64,000 nt of DNA, from the NCBI RefSeq assembly GCF_001317355.1, contig NZ_LKET01000021.1, forward strand, positions 310,001-374,000. The letters are read 5' to 3'. Below the pieces are notes generated by a model that did not search any database, was not told the origin of the DNA, and was given only the letters and a program-made list of their open reading frames with translations. Each line of letters opens with the position of its first letter. Position 1 is the first letter of the stretch. This document shows positions 55,245 to 64,000 of this stretch, one piece after another. The DNA is from Oxobacter pfennigii. GTDB lineage: Bacteria; Bacillota; Clostridia; Clostridiales; Oxobacteraceae. The position numbers and the translations under genes are program-made.

Positions 55245-56399
55245 ATGAGAAAGAATGTATTGTTATTATTTTCAATATCGGTATTATTAATTGCAATAAC
55301 GTCCATGGCTGTGATGAAGGGTATGGATGGCTATGGCGGGGGATTTAAGACAGGGCTTAATTCAAAGGGAAAGGAAGGAGCCAACCTACCCGATCTCACT
55401 TCGGACTTTGCAAGCGGATTAGGCACATCCATTGCTGAAAATCATAACTTAACCACAGCAGATAACAGCGAAACATTGGCGGCATCTGCAGAAGAAACCA
55501 TGGTTGCCGGATTGAGCATAAACATAGTTGAAAACGACACCTTTGCCTATATAGATGAAGATGGAAATTTAAAGCTCAGAAGCTTGAATGATAATTTTGA
55601 ACAGGCAGTAACCGAAAATATAGACATATATGATTACGACCTCAACTTAAAGGACGGAAAAGTGGTATATATTGCCCGCGACAATGAAGACTATTCAGAC
55701 AACATATTGGTTTTATATGACATCAAGACAAAAACAAGAGAGATAATTGACAAAAATGAGCCGGCCAGAATAGTAAGATGGTCTCCAAATTATAAGTACA
55801 TTGCCGTGGATTATGGTACCGGGTCATTGGGAGCTACAAAAATATACGATATTGAAAGCAAAAAATGGATTAGGGTTACCGAAGGGGCTACCATGGGGTT
55901 TGAATGGTCTCCTGACGGCAATTCAATAACCATAGGTATTTCTGAAAATGTGGATCCGCCCACACCTATAGAGGAAGGCGATTCCATAAGCACTGCAGTA
56001 GTTTTAATGCATAAAGACAGCGACATGAAAATACTTATGAAAGGCAGCAGTGAATATCTCTGCCAGCCGGTATTATGGCTTGATAATGATACTCTCATTA
56101 TAGAAAAGATGATGGTACAAGGCGAAGGGGAAGTTCAATATTATAAAGCAGATATAAATACCTCGAATCTTACAGAAATAAATATGGAGGAAATTCCACA
56201 GCAGGAAGAACCTCAGAACATTCCCGATGAGGCTTTAAATGTAGTTTATGATATTTCTTCCGACGGAAATAATGTACTATATACCTTATATGATGAAGAA
56301 GATAAAAAGCTTAAAATAATGGTTTGGGATGTAGAAAAGCAGCAAAGCACAGAAATCTGCCCGGGGAGTGAAGGCAGATGGATAAAAAGCAAACAATAA
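55245..56399 (+). CDS. Membrane-anchored beta-propeller protein
   Basis: A 384-residue protein with an N-terminal membrane helix (LLLFSISVLLIAITSMAVM, about 6-24) and an acidic, Ser/Thr-rich stalk to about residue 85. A TolB-like propeller follows, with DNILVLYDIKTKTREI, RWSPNYKYIAVDYG and EWSPDGNSITIG blades. It is probably extracytoplasmic. There is no catalytic motif. A terminator follows, and it is monocistronic. It resembles the propeller protein at 13156-14328 only in fold. Confidence 0.7.
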   Translation: MRKNVLLLFSISVLLIAITSMAVMKGMDGYGGGFKTGLNSKGKEGANLPDLTSDFASGLGTSIAENHNLTTADNSETLAASAEETMVAGLSINIVENDTFAYIDEDGNLKLRSLNDNFEQAVTENIDIYDYDLNLKDGKVVYIARDNEDYSDNILVLYDIKTKTREIIDKNEPARIVRWSPNYKYIAVDYGTGSLGATKIYDIESKKWIRVTEGATMGFEWSPDGNSITIGISENVDPPTPIEEGDSISTAVVLMHKDSDMKILMKGSSEYLCQPVLWLDNDTLIIEKMMVQGEGEVQYYKADINTSNLTEINMEEIPQQEEPQNIPDEALNVVYDISSDGNNVLYTLYDEEDKKLKIMVWDVEKQQSTEICPGSEGRWIKSKQ

Positions 56400-56402
56400 G
56401 CT

Positions 56403-56430
56403 AAAAGCCCGGTATCCGGGCTTTTAATAT
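56403..56430 (+). terminator. Terminator after the propeller gene
   Basis: AAAAGCCCGG pairs with CCGGGCTTTT around a 3-base loop, starting right after the stop codon. Confidence 0.88.
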
Positions 56431-56519
56431 TATAAAGTCAAATAATTGTTATTTTGCCATAAAAACTCTGGTATAATAAAAATTGAATAAAACATATGAA
56501 TGAGAGAGGTGTGCAGCAG

Positions 56520-57977
56520 TTGACGGATATTTATAAAGGCTTGGATCCTGAGCCAGTGTTTAAGTTTTTTCAGGAGATTTCATCCATCCCCAGAGGTTCG
56601 GGAAATGAAAAAGCTATAAGTGACTATATGGTTGAGTTTGCCAGGGCAAGAAACCTTCATTGTATTCAGGATGAAGCATTAAATATTATAATAAAAAAAC
56701 CAGGAAACTTTGGATATGAGAATGCCCCCACCGTCATCATCCAGGGCCATATGGACATGGTATGTGATAAAAACAAAGAAACACGTCATGACTTTGAGAA
56801 AGACCCCATAAAGCTCAGAGTGGAGGGGGATATGCTTTATGCAAATAATACTACTCTTGGTGCGGATAATGGCATCGCCGTAGCCTATGGACTTGCACTT
56901 TTAGATTCAAAGGATATTCCTCACCCCCCTTTAGAAGTGCTTTTGACCACAGAAGAAGAAACGGGACTTATTGGAGCTTCAGCTCTTGATATGAATAATT
57001 TGACGGGCAAATATTTAATAAACATAGACTCGGAAGAAGAAGGCTACTTGCTTGCAGGATGTGCCGGCGGAGTGAGGACAAAACATTGTATCCCTATTTC
57101 CTGGGAAGATGTCAAAGATGAACTTGAGTATTATATAATAAGCATAAAAGGATTGAAGGGCGGACATTCCGGTGCAGACATTCATCTTGATCGTGGCAAT
57201 TCAAATAAGCTTATGGGCAGAGCTTTAAACCAATTGCAAAGAAGCATAAACTATAGTGTAGCGGATATAAACGGCGGCTTTAAAATGAATGCCATACCAA
57301 GGGAAGCCGACGCTGTTGTTGCAATTGAGCCCCAGGATAATGCAAAGTTTTTAGAAATTATTGATGATTTAAGAGAAACACTTAAAAATGAGCTGAGGGT
57401 AACGGACAGCGGTTTTAGCCTAAATACTGAAAAATATCAAAATGACGTGAAAAAGGTATTTTCTGAAGATACAAAGAAGAAGGTTATAATGTCACTTCTT
57501 CTTATACCAAATGGTGTCATGTCCATGAGCCATGAAATACAAGGCTTGGTGGTAAGCTCATCAAACTTGGGAGTGGTTACAACGGATGAAAAGGAAGTAT
57601 GCTTTGAGAGTGCTGTAAGAAGCTCGGTAAAAAGCTTAAAATACTATATTTTAAGCCAGACAGAGGCAGTTGCCGAACTTTTAGGCGCGGAATTTGAAAC
57701 ATCTTCCGATTATCCCGAATGGGAATTTGAGCCAAATTCAAAATTAAGAACTATATTTGAAGAGGTATATGAGAGCATGTATGGTAAAAATCCTGTTATC
57801 ACTGCAGTTCATGGAGGACTGGAGTGCGGCTTGTTCAAGGCCAAACGCCCGGATTTGGATATGGTATCAATGGGACCGAACTTATACGATGTACACACAC
57901 CTAATGAGCATTTAAGCATATCCTCTACCCGAAGGGTATGGGAATATCTTCTGGAAGTATTAAAGTCCATAAAATAG
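56520..57977 (+). CDS. pepD: Cytosolic beta-alanyl/aminoacyl-histidine dipeptidase PepD
   Basis: A 485-residue M20 zinc peptidase that cleaves Xaa-His and other dipeptides. Zinc ligands and catalytic acids are visible in IQGHMDMVCD (about 80), TLGADNGIAVAYG (about 117), TTEEETGLIGA (about 145) and NIDSEEEG (about 175); the final histidine lies in AVHGGLECGLF. A dimerisation insert sits between. TTG at 56520, 8 bases after GAGAGGTG, is the likely start; the ATG at 56496 overlaps no ribosome binding site. Confidence 0.92.
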   Translation: MTDIYKGLDPEPVFKFFQEISSIPRGSGNEKAISDYMVEFARARNLHCIQDEALNIIIKKPGNFGYENAPTVIIQGHMDMVCDKNKETRHDFEKDPIKLRVEGDMLYANNTTLGADNGIAVAYGLALLDSKDIPHPPLEVLLTTEEETGLIGASALDMNNLTGKYLINIDSEEEGYLLAGCAGGVRTKHCIPISWEDVKDELEYYIISIKGLKGGHSGADIHLDRGNSNKLMGRALNQLQRSINYSVADINGGFKMNAIPREADAVVAIEPQDNAKFLEIIDDLRETLKNELRVTDSGFSLNTEKYQNDVKKVFSEDTKKKVIMSLLLIPNGVMSMSHEIQGLVVSSSNLGVVTTDEKEVCFESAVRSSVKSLKYYILSQTEAVAELLGAEFETSSDYPEWEFEPNSKLRTIFEEVYESMYGKNPVITAVHGGLECGLFKAKRPDLDMVSMGPNLYDVHTPNEHLSISSTRRVWEYLLEVLKSIK

Positions 57978-58008
57978 CGGTTTATCACATTATGGAGGAG
58001 TGATTCTT

Positions 58009-58677
58009 ATGAAATGGCTGGATAATCTCGAAAGAAAGTATGGCCGATATTCAATCAGAAATCTGACCATGTATATAGTAGGACTCAACGGGGCAGTATT
58101 TTTGCTGATGTTGTTCAACAATTCAATTGTAAGCAAGCTTATGCTTATTCCGTCCATGGTTTTAAGAGGTGAGGTATGGAGGCTTATTACCTATATTTTA
58201 ATCCCCCCGTCAGCATCAGTACTGTTCATATTCTTTACCCTGTATTTTTATTATATGGTGGGAACTGCACTGGAACAGTCATGGGGAAGCTTCAGATTAA
58301 ATGTATATTATCTTATCGGAATGCTGGGCACCACAATAGCTGCATTCATAACGGGCGCCGGAACTACAGGTGTGTACTTAAACCTGTCACTTTTCTTAGC
58401 TTTTGCCCAGTTATATCCGAATTTTGAGATACTGGTATTTTTTATACTGCCTGTTAAAATAAAATATCTTGCCTGGCTTAACTGGGTATATATTGCCTAT
58501 ACTGTATTGATTGAGCCAGTGCATTTAAAACTTGCTGCCATAGTTTCGGTCATAAATTTCTTTATCTTTTTCTGGGACGATATAATACAGTGGTATAAAA
58601 TGAAGAGAATGGTGTATAAGAACAGAAAGAGATTCTTTGACGAAGTCAACAAAGGCAAGGACAGGTGGAGAAGGTAA
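58009..58677 (+). CDS. Rhomboid-like membrane protein without the catalytic serine
   Basis: A 222-residue protein with six hydrophobic segments. GEVWRLITYILIPPSA, then FYYMVGTALEQSWGSFRLNVYYLIG match the rhomboid loop 1 and second helix (WR, E-x2-WGS). The GxSG catalytic motif expected in helix 4 is replaced by GVYLNLSLFLAF and no helix-6 histidine is seen. It is probably a pseudoprotease. GGAGGAG before ATG 58009 fixes the start. It lies 30 bases before the phosphohexomutase gene. Confidence 0.75.
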   Translation: MKWLDNLERKYGRYSIRNLTMYIVGLNGAVFLLMLFNNSIVSKLMLIPSMVLRGEVWRLITYILIPPSASVLFIFFTLYFYYMVGTALEQSWGSFRLNVYYLIGMLGTTIAAFITGAGTTGVYLNLSLFLAFAQLYPNFEILVFFILPVKIKYLAWLNWVYIAYTVLIEPVHLKLAAIVSVINFFIFFWDDIIQWYKMKRMVYKNRKRFFDEVNKGKDRWRR

Positions 58678-58707
58678 ACAAAAAAATTACTTTTAGAGGT
58701 ATAAAAT

Positions 58708-60045
58708 ATGAATGCTTTTAAAGCCTATGATATAAGAGGAATATACAATGTGGATTTTAACAAGGAAGATGTATATAAAATCGGATTCTTCCTTCCAGGA
58801 CTTTTAAAGGCCGACAGGGTTTTAATAGGCCAGGACGGAAGGGTATCCTCTAATGAGATATACAATAGTTTAACTGAGGGCATAACGGACAGCGGGGCGG
58901 ATGTATACTACATAGGTTACTCCACTACACCCATGGTGTATTTTGCAACAGCAAAACATGGTTTCCCAGCTTCTGTTCAGATAACTGCTTCCCACAATCC
59001 TAAGGAATACAACGGTCTTAAAGTCTCTACCCGAGGTGCCATACCTGTGGGCTATGAATCAGGCCTTCAGGATTTGGAAAATCTGATTAAGAACAATAAA
59101 GTTGAAAGGACAGCAGCAAAGGGCAAAGTTCATAAGCTTGATGTAAAAGAAGAATACATTGAGTTTTTAAAACAATACCTGCCCTCCCTGGATAATATGA
59201 AGGTAGGCGTTGACTGTTCCAATGGCATGGCATCCATACTTATAAAAGATATATTGGGACAATCTCCTATATACATTTATGATGAGATGGATTGTACATT
59301 TCCAAACCATGAGCCCAATCCCTTAGAAGAGGTAAATACACAAAGCCTTAAAGAGCTGGTTTTAAAAAACAATTGCGACCTAGGAATAATATATGACGGG
59401 GATGCTGATAGGGTAGTTTTTGTAGACGAAAAGGGAAGGTTTGTATCACCCGATCTTGTAATAGGTGTCATAGGTCTTTATTATCTTGAAAAGGAAAAGG
59501 GAAACGTGCTTCATGATATACGTACCACAAAGGCAGTTTCGGAGTACATTGAGAAATTAGGCGGCACACCGAATATGTGGAAGGTAGGCCATGCTTATGC
59601 CAAGGTAAAGCTAAAAGAGATAAAAGGAATATTCGGAGGAGAATTAGCAGGACACTATTATTTCCGCGACTTTTACAATTGTGATTCGGGAATACTGGCA
59701 AGCCTTTTAGTTTTAAATGTTGTGTCAAAATTGAAAAAAGAAAATAAAACATTTTCACAGATTATAGACGAAATAAAAACCTACGCCAATTCCGGCGAAT
59801 TAAACTTCCGGATAGAAAACAAAACCGCTGCCATGGAAAAGCTTAAGGAAGTATTCACATTAAGGGAGAGTCCCCAAGGGGTATATGATTTTGACGGCTA
59901 CAGAATAGAATTCAAGGATTGGTGGTTTAATGTCCGGCCTTCAAATACCGAGCCTTATCTAAGGCTGGTTGTTGAGGCAGGAAATCAAGAAATTCTTGAT
60001 GAAAAACTCACTCAGATAAAAGCTGTATTAAAGGAATTTGAATAG
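58708..60045 (+). CDS. Phosphomannomutase/phosphoglucomutase
   Basis: A 445-residue alpha-D-phosphohexomutase. The phosphoserine loop is TASHNPKEYNGLK (about 95), the metal loop is YDGDADRVV (about 230), the sugar-binding loop is GGELAGHYYF (about 310), and the phosphate-binding loop is RPSNTEPYLRL (about 412). It interconverts hexose 1- and 6-phosphates for cell-surface polysaccharide precursors. AGAGGT lies before the ATG. A bidirectional terminator follows. Confidence 0.93.
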   Translation: MNAFKAYDIRGIYNVDFNKEDVYKIGFFLPGLLKADRVLIGQDGRVSSNEIYNSLTEGITDSGADVYYIGYSTTPMVYFATAKHGFPASVQITASHNPKEYNGLKVSTRGAIPVGYESGLQDLENLIKNNKVERTAAKGKVHKLDVKEEYIEFLKQYLPSLDNMKVGVDCSNGMASILIKDILGQSPIYIYDEMDCTFPNHEPNPLEEVNTQSLKELVLKNNCDLGIIYDGDADRVVFVDEKGRFVSPDLVIGVIGLYYLEKEKGNVLHDIRTTKAVSEYIEKLGGTPNMWKVGHAYAKVKLKEIKGIFGGELAGHYYFRDFYNCDSGILASLLVLNVVSKLKKENKTFSQIIDEIKTYANSGELNFRIENKTAAMEKLKEVFTLRESPQGVYDFDGYRIEFKDWWFNVRPSNTEPYLRLVVEAGNQEILDEKLTQIKAVLKEFE

Positions 60046-60054
60046 CAATAAATA

Positions 60055-60095
60055 AACCCGTGTATAAGAGTTTAACCTTGTACACGGGTTATATT
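60055..60095. terminator. Bidirectional terminator, phosphohexomutase / MCP genes
   Basis: AACCCGTGTA pairs with TACACGGGTT with further pairs inside, between converging genes; T-rich bases follow in the plus direction. Confidence 0.85.
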
Positions 60096-61787
60096 TTACA
60101 GCTTGAACTTTTCTATTTCTACCGATAAATTCGAAGACATATTATTAAGCTTTTGTGCCGTTTCGGCCACTTCTTCCGATGAAGCATTCATCTGCTGTGA
60201 TGAAGCCGCAATCTCCTCTGTCGCAGACGAGGCTTCTTCGGCTAAGTTGGATGCTTTTCTTATCATGGATATTATGTCATCCTTTTGGGTATTTATCATA
60301 TTGGCAGAAGAGTTAACGTTATTGATTTTTGGAAGCATATTTTCTACCGAAGATATTATCTGCTTGAAGGAATGAAGAGTAACATTGATGCTTTCAAGCT
60401 GATTTTCCAAAACTTCGCTTACATCCTGGGTGGTATTTATAACTTCAATGGTTTCTTTCGAAATTGAATCCGTCAATTTACCTATGCCCGAGGATGAATT
60501 TTTAGACTGCTCAGCCAGTTTTCTTATTTCATCTGCAACTACGGAAAAGCCTCTTCCTGCCTCACCTGCTCTGGCTGCCTCAATTGCGGCATTGAGGGCA
60601 AGGAGGTTTGTCTGGTCAGCTATGCTGTTTATTATAACTGTAATGTCGTTTATCTGTTTTATGCTTGTTCCTAAGGCAGAAATTTTATTGCATACATCAT
60701 CAAAGGATTCTTTAATTTCCTCAATAGAGGATACAAGGCTGTTAAGTCCTGTGTTGCTGTTTTCAGCCATGGTATTTATCTCTTTGGCTCTCTTATCTAC
60801 ATCGTCAATTGCCATCGCTATTTCTTCAACTTCCATACCGAAACCATTAACCGTATTGGTTATGTGTATGAGGTTTTCAGCCTGCTGCCCCGTACCGGAA
60901 GCAATATACTGTATGGTATCTGCTATTTGCTGTGAAGATGCAGACATCTCCTTGGATATAGATGTAAGCTTTTCAGACTGATCCTGTGCTGCCTGAAAAC
61001 CTTCTTTTATGCTGATTAACATTGCCGATATACTCTTTATAGTGTTGGCCAAGGATTTTTTCATTACTCCCAGTTCATTCCTTCCTTGTGTATCAAGAGT
61101 AATTGTAAAATCACCTTGTGCAACTTTCATAAGACCTGTATTCATTTCCTTTAACGTACCCTTAACTACACCAACTATGGGGAGGGTTATTAAGAAAATT
61201 ACAACTACGGAAGCAAAGAAAATAAAAGCAAACTGCATAATTCCGCTAGAATACAGAGTATCGCTCTGAGACTTTAAGTTCTGTGCATTTTCCTGATAAT
61301 GAATAAATAAACTATCAAGATGAGATGTAGCTTGACTGCCTAAATTACCAAAGGTAAGCTTTTCTGCTTCATTGGGCTTCATTCCGCCGCTTAGGTAAGA
61401 TTTTATAGTGCCCCAGGAGCGTATATATTCATTATATTTTGCTTTAAACTCATTTATATAGCCTAGGGATTGATCATCTAAGCCTGATGCTTCAAGCTGT
61501 CCTATGAGTTCATTTACTTTATTATGGTTATTTGTTATATGATCTGCAATATCTGCAGTGTATTTTGTATCTAACATGGTAAGTACATCTATCCTTATTG
61601 AAAGGACGCTGTTTCTTACATCTTCAATTTGCATGACAGGAGTCAATCCTTTGTCGTACATTACTGTAACGTTTTCGTTTATTTTCTTCATATTGCTGTA
61701 ACCTAAAAACCCTATTAGGAGAAGAGATATACAGGATATTAGAAATACGAGTATAATGGTGTTTGCGATTTTTAGATTCTTAAACAT
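60096..61787 (-). CDS. Methyl-accepting chemotaxis protein
   Basis: A 563-residue receptor. A first membrane segment (about 9-30) and a second (about 190-212) enclose a helical 4HB-type sensor of about 150 residues. HAMP (about 213-265) and the coiled-coil signalling domain follow, with the hairpin tip [20 protein letters not shown] and [20 protein letters not shown]. It has no C-terminal pentapeptide for CheR docking. GGAGG before the ATG at 61787 sets the start. No che genes adjoin. Confidence 0.93.
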   Translation of the reverse strand: MFKNLKIANTIILVFLISCISLLLIGFLGYSNMKKINENVTVMYDKGLTPVMQIEDVRNSVLSIRIDVLTMLDTKYTADIADHITNNHNKVNELIGQLEASGLDDQSLGYINEFKAKYNEYIRSWGTIKSYLSGGMKPNEAEKLTFGNLGSQATSHLDSLFIHYQENAQNLKSQSDTLYSSGIMQFAFIFFASVVVIFLITLPIVGVVKGTLKEMNTGLMKVAQGDFTITLDTQGRNELGVMKKSLANTIKSISAMLISIKEGFQAAQDQSEKLTSISKEMSASSQQIADTIQYIASGTGQQAENLIHITNTVNGFGMEVEEIAMAIDDVDKRAKEINTMAENSNTGLNSLVSSIEEIKESFDDVCNKISALGTSIKQINDITVIINSIADQTNLLALNAAIEAARAGEAGRGFSVVADEIRKLAEQSKNSSSGIGKLTDSISKETIEVINTTQDVSEVLENQLESINVTLHSFKQIISSVENMLPKINNVNSSANMINTQKDDIISMIRKASNLAEEASSATEEIAASSQQMNASSEEVAETAQKLNNMSSNLSVEIEKFKL

Positions 61788-62091
61788 TTTATTCCTCCTG
61801 TCACTATATGAATACAAGCATAACACTTTTGTAAAATAAAAGAATCTTACAAAAAAGTGGTTTTTTATAGTATATTTGGCATAATTATTATTTATTATAT
61901 GATTTTTTTCATAATATGTAAAGCAAGCTATAAAATTAATGGTCAAATTAGGTTTTGTTTGTAATAAGGGGAAAAATCAGGTATAAATTGGAATTATGGA
62001 TAAATAAATTATAAATGTACATATAATATAAGTTATTAAATAAAATAAAGATAAGAAAAAAATATTGTAATATGTCTTTGGGGGAATTGGA

Positions 62092-63405
62092 ATGACAGAA
62101 AACGGAAGCCTTACATTGCAGGTGCTGTTTCTTATTTTATTGATAGGGGTAAATGCTTTTTTTGCGTCCTCTGAAATTGCTATAATATCCCTTAATGATA
62201 ATAAAATTAAAAAGATGGCCGAAGAAGGAGATAAAAAGGCAAAGCTAATATTAAACCTTACCATGGAGCCCAGCAAATTTTTAGCTACAATCCAGGTAGG
62301 AATAACTTTATCGGGGCTTTTAGCCAGCGCCTTTGCGGCCGAAAGCTTTGCTGACAGGCTCACAGACCTGGCAATGTATTATGGTTTACCTATTGATGTC
62401 TCGCTCATAAAGGTTGCTTCCCTCATTATAATAACCATACTTTTATCATATTTTACGCTGGTTTTTGGGGAATTGGTCCCTAAAAGGCTGGCTATGCAAA
62501 AGTCCGAGGCAATTTCAATGTTTTCCATAAAACCCCTCAGCTTCTTATTAAAAATAGCTTATCCTTTTGTAAGGTTTCTTACATTTTCCACTAATTTTGT
62601 CATTAAAATTTTTGGAGGAAATCCTTCCTATGATCAGGAAAGCGTTACAGAGGAGGAGATCCGCATGATGATGGATTTAGGGGAAGAGAATGGGGTTATT
62701 CAGTTAGAGGAAAAAGAGATGATAGACAATATCTTTGAGTTCGATAATAAATCTGTTTCTGAAATCATGACCCATAGAAGGGATATTGCAGCTCTTCCTG
62801 CCGATGCGGATATTGAAGAAGTATTGGATATAGTTATTAATGAAAAATATACAAGAGTCCCTGTTTACCGAGATAATATAGATAATATAATAGGAATTTT
62901 ACACATAAAGGACCTGTTTTCTTATTTAAGGCAGGATCCGGATACTGCCTTTGACATAAAAAGTATTTTGCGCCATCCTTATTATGTGCCTGCTTCCAAA
63001 AGAACCGATGAGCTTTTAAAAGAGCTTAAAAGAAAGAAAAGCCATATAGCCGTTGTAATTGACGAGTATGGCGGAACGTCAGGTATAGTGACAATAGAGG
63101 ATTTGCTGGAGGAGATAGTAGGCAGCATATGGGATGAATATGATGAAGAAGAAAAGCAGATAGAAAAAATAGATGAAACTACTTTTTTAATAAAAGGGTC
63201 TACGGATTTGGATTATGTGGAGGACCTTCTGGATGTAAAGCTGCCCTCTGATGATTATGATACCTTAGGAGGCTTTATAATAAGCCAGTTAGGGAGAATA
63301 CCCCATGAAGACGAGACCCCTTTTGTGGAATTTGACGGCTTTCTTTTTAAGGTGGAGGAGGTATCCGAAAAAAGAATAGTTAAAGTCAAGGTATGCAAAG
63401 TGTAA
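62092..63405 (+). CDS. CorC/HlyC-type transporter-associated protein (DUF21, CBS pair, CorC domain)
   Basis: A 437-residue membrane protein. DUF21 with four hydrophobic segments (about 8-150: FLILLIGVNAFFASSEIAI, VGITLSGLLASAFAAE, ASLIIITILLSYFTLVF), a CBS pair (about 205-335, ending in VVIDEYGGTSGIVTIEDLLEE) and a CorC/HlyC domain (about 350-430) are in order. Family members work in Mg2+/Co2+ handling, and the hemolysin name is historical. GGGGGAATTGGA precedes the ATG. Confidence 0.92.
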   Translation: MTENGSLTLQVLFLILLIGVNAFFASSEIAIISLNDNKIKKMAEEGDKKAKLILNLTMEPSKFLATIQVGITLSGLLASAFAAESFADRLTDLAMYYGLPIDVSLIKVASLIIITILLSYFTLVFGELVPKRLAMQKSEAISMFSIKPLSFLLKIAYPFVRFLTFSTNFVIKIFGGNPSYDQESVTEEEIRMMMDLGEENGVIQLEEKEMIDNIFEFDNKSVSEIMTHRRDIAALPADADIEEVLDIVINEKYTRVPVYRDNIDNIIGILHIKDLFSYLRQDPDTAFDIKSILRHPYYVPASKRTDELLKELKRKKSHIAVVIDEYGGTSGIVTIEDLLEEIVGSIWDEYDEEEKQIEKIDETTFLIKGSTDLDYVEDLLDVKLPSDDYDTLGGFIISQLGRIPHEDETPFVEFDGFLFKVEEVSEKRIVKVKVCKV

Positions 63406-63408
63406 TCA

Positions 63409-63503
63409 GGGGTTTCAAAATTTTGAACACTCCATTCGGCAGTTCAAGTTCTGCAAATTCTAAAGCTTGCTGCCTTAAAGATACAAGAATTTTGAAGCCC
63501 CGT
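63409..63503. repeat. Long imperfect inverted repeat downstream of the CorC/HlyC gene
   Basis: The outer arms GGGGTTTCAAAATT (63409-63423) and AATTTTGAAGCCCC (63488-63502) pair with one G-T. Inner arms GGCAGTTCAAG and CTTGCTGCC can pair with a bulge. The whole 95-base block could be a composite terminator between converging genes, or a small mobile-type repeat. Confidence 0.55.
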
Positions 63504-63510
63504 GTCAGTG

Positions 63511-64000
63511 TTATTCAACTATTCCGCCTATCTTTATAACGGACAGTCCTTTGTTTTCTAATTCTTTTGAAAAAATATTAAGGCCTATGGAATCTGAAGA
63601 CATATGACCGGCTACAATGACATTACCTATGTTTTGCTCTATTACTGCCTGCCTTACATCATCAGGCATGTGCATGCATACTATGGTCCCGATACCGGCA
63701 TCAAAATATGCTTTGAATACCTTGTCGCCGCCATTGGTTCCGCCTGCCATAAGTACCAGCACCTTTCCGCAGTAATCATCGGTGCTGCCTGCTCTTATTG
63801 CAGGCATGGTAACTGCATTTTTATATTCGGGGATTTGTTTTAATAAATCCAGTACGCTTGAAAGAGTAGGCCTGTATAAGTCTTTCAGACCCTCATCCAA
63901 ATAGTTCTGCAGGAAGTTTTCGGTAATTATATCAATAGGCAGATGTATGTTCATGTAGGGCATACTCATTTGACGGGCAAAGGATGCCACTCTGTCATAA
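63511..64000 (-). CDS. NIF3-like family protein (3' part)
   Basis: The reading frame is open to the right edge of the window, so the N-terminus is outside. The visible part has IHLPIDIITENFLQNYLDEG, a middle with LVLMAGGTNGGDKVFKAYF, then MHMPDDVR and AGHMSSDSIGLNIFSKELE near the end. The last is the metal-ligand pattern of NIF3/YbgI-like (GTP cyclohydrolase 1 type 2-like) proteins. Assignment is by pattern; function is unknown. It should not be confused with nif genes. Confidence 0.65.
   Translation of the reverse strand, partial: YDRVASFARQMSMPYMNIHLPIDIITENFLQNYLDEGLKDLYRPTLSSVLDLLKQIPEYKNAVTMPAIRAGSTDDYCGKVLVLMAGGTNGGDKVFKAYFDAGIGTIVCMHMPDDVRQAVIEQNIGNVIVAGHMSSDSIGLNIFSKELENKGLSVIKIGGIVE

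Noticed and set aside
63511-64000. Nitrogen-fixation gene because of the name NIF3
   Set aside because: NIF3 stands for a yeast interacting factor; the family is unrelated to nitrogenase.

Overview
The window looks like part of the chromosome of a low-GC, Gram-positive, anaerobic, nitrogen-fixing member of the Clostridia. Supporting this are a C. pasteurianum-style nif operon (fused nifN-B, split homocitrate synthase, thioredoxin-fold [2Fe-2S] ferredoxin), AGGAGG ribosome binding sites with frequent TTG/GTG starts, a T-box leader before tyrS, and close relatives of C. difficile CD3072/CD3073. The window holds no rRNA operon, phage, CRISPR array or intact insertion sequence. One tRNA gene is present.

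Layout. 1-8.7 kb (+): nifD (3' part), nifK, an array of four hairpin repeats, nifE, nifN-B, [2Fe-2S] ferredoxin, nifV-omega and nifV-alpha, closed by a strong terminator. 8.9-15.5 kb: HAD phosphatase, a TPR membrane protein whose 5' end abuts two small orphan ORFs, tyrS behind a promoter and T-box leader, a beta-propeller protein and an EamA transporter. 15.6-25.8 kb (-): ten same-strand, closely spaced genes. In transcription order these are a CyuA-type cysteine desulfidase, a five-gene Liv-type ABC importer, dhaK, dhaL, a DhaR-like regulator with a ruined ATPase site, and an ATC-hydrolase-family enzyme. A bidirectional terminator closes the run. 26.1-29.6 kb: membrane protein, TudS-related desulfidase divergent from an ECF S component, M19 dipeptidase and a YqxD-family protein. 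29.6-35.5 kb (+): histidine kinase, receiver-only response regulator, unknown protein, TrkA, TrkH, tRNA-Gly. 35.5-43.1 kb: an ATTTCAT-spaced repeat, SWIM/SNF2 helicase, a 24-residue peptide gene with its own terminator, nitroreductase, DUF1858 protein, PlsC, amidohydrolase and a GATase. 43.1-51.3 kb: VanW protein, IlvE, metallophosphoesterase, DUF4250 protein, a TerY-P-type triad (vWA / PP2C / kinase), YbaK-type deacylase and SDR. 51.6-64 kb: TPR protein, frameshifted nudC, lysA, a small zinc-ribbon protein, a beta-propeller protein, PepD, rhomboid-like protein, phosphohexomutase, chemotaxis receptor, CorC/HlyC protein and a partial NIF3-like gene.

How genes work together. The nif genes encode the MoFe protein, the FeMo-co scaffold and core-cluster enzymes, homocitrate synthesis and a probable electron carrier; nifH must lie upstream of the window. 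The 15.6-25.8 kb run is the best candidate for an undescribed pathway. It combines amino-acid-type uptake, a thiazoline/N-carbamoyl-type hydrolase, a cysteine desulfidase and a DhaKL kinase without a local DhaM, under a regulator that should not hydrolyse ATP. The desulfidase/ECF pair just beyond it also suggests salvage of sulfur-containing small molecules. The kinase/receiver/Trk block suggests regulated potassium uptake. All function statements are read from the sequence and from family knowledge; no database search was run.
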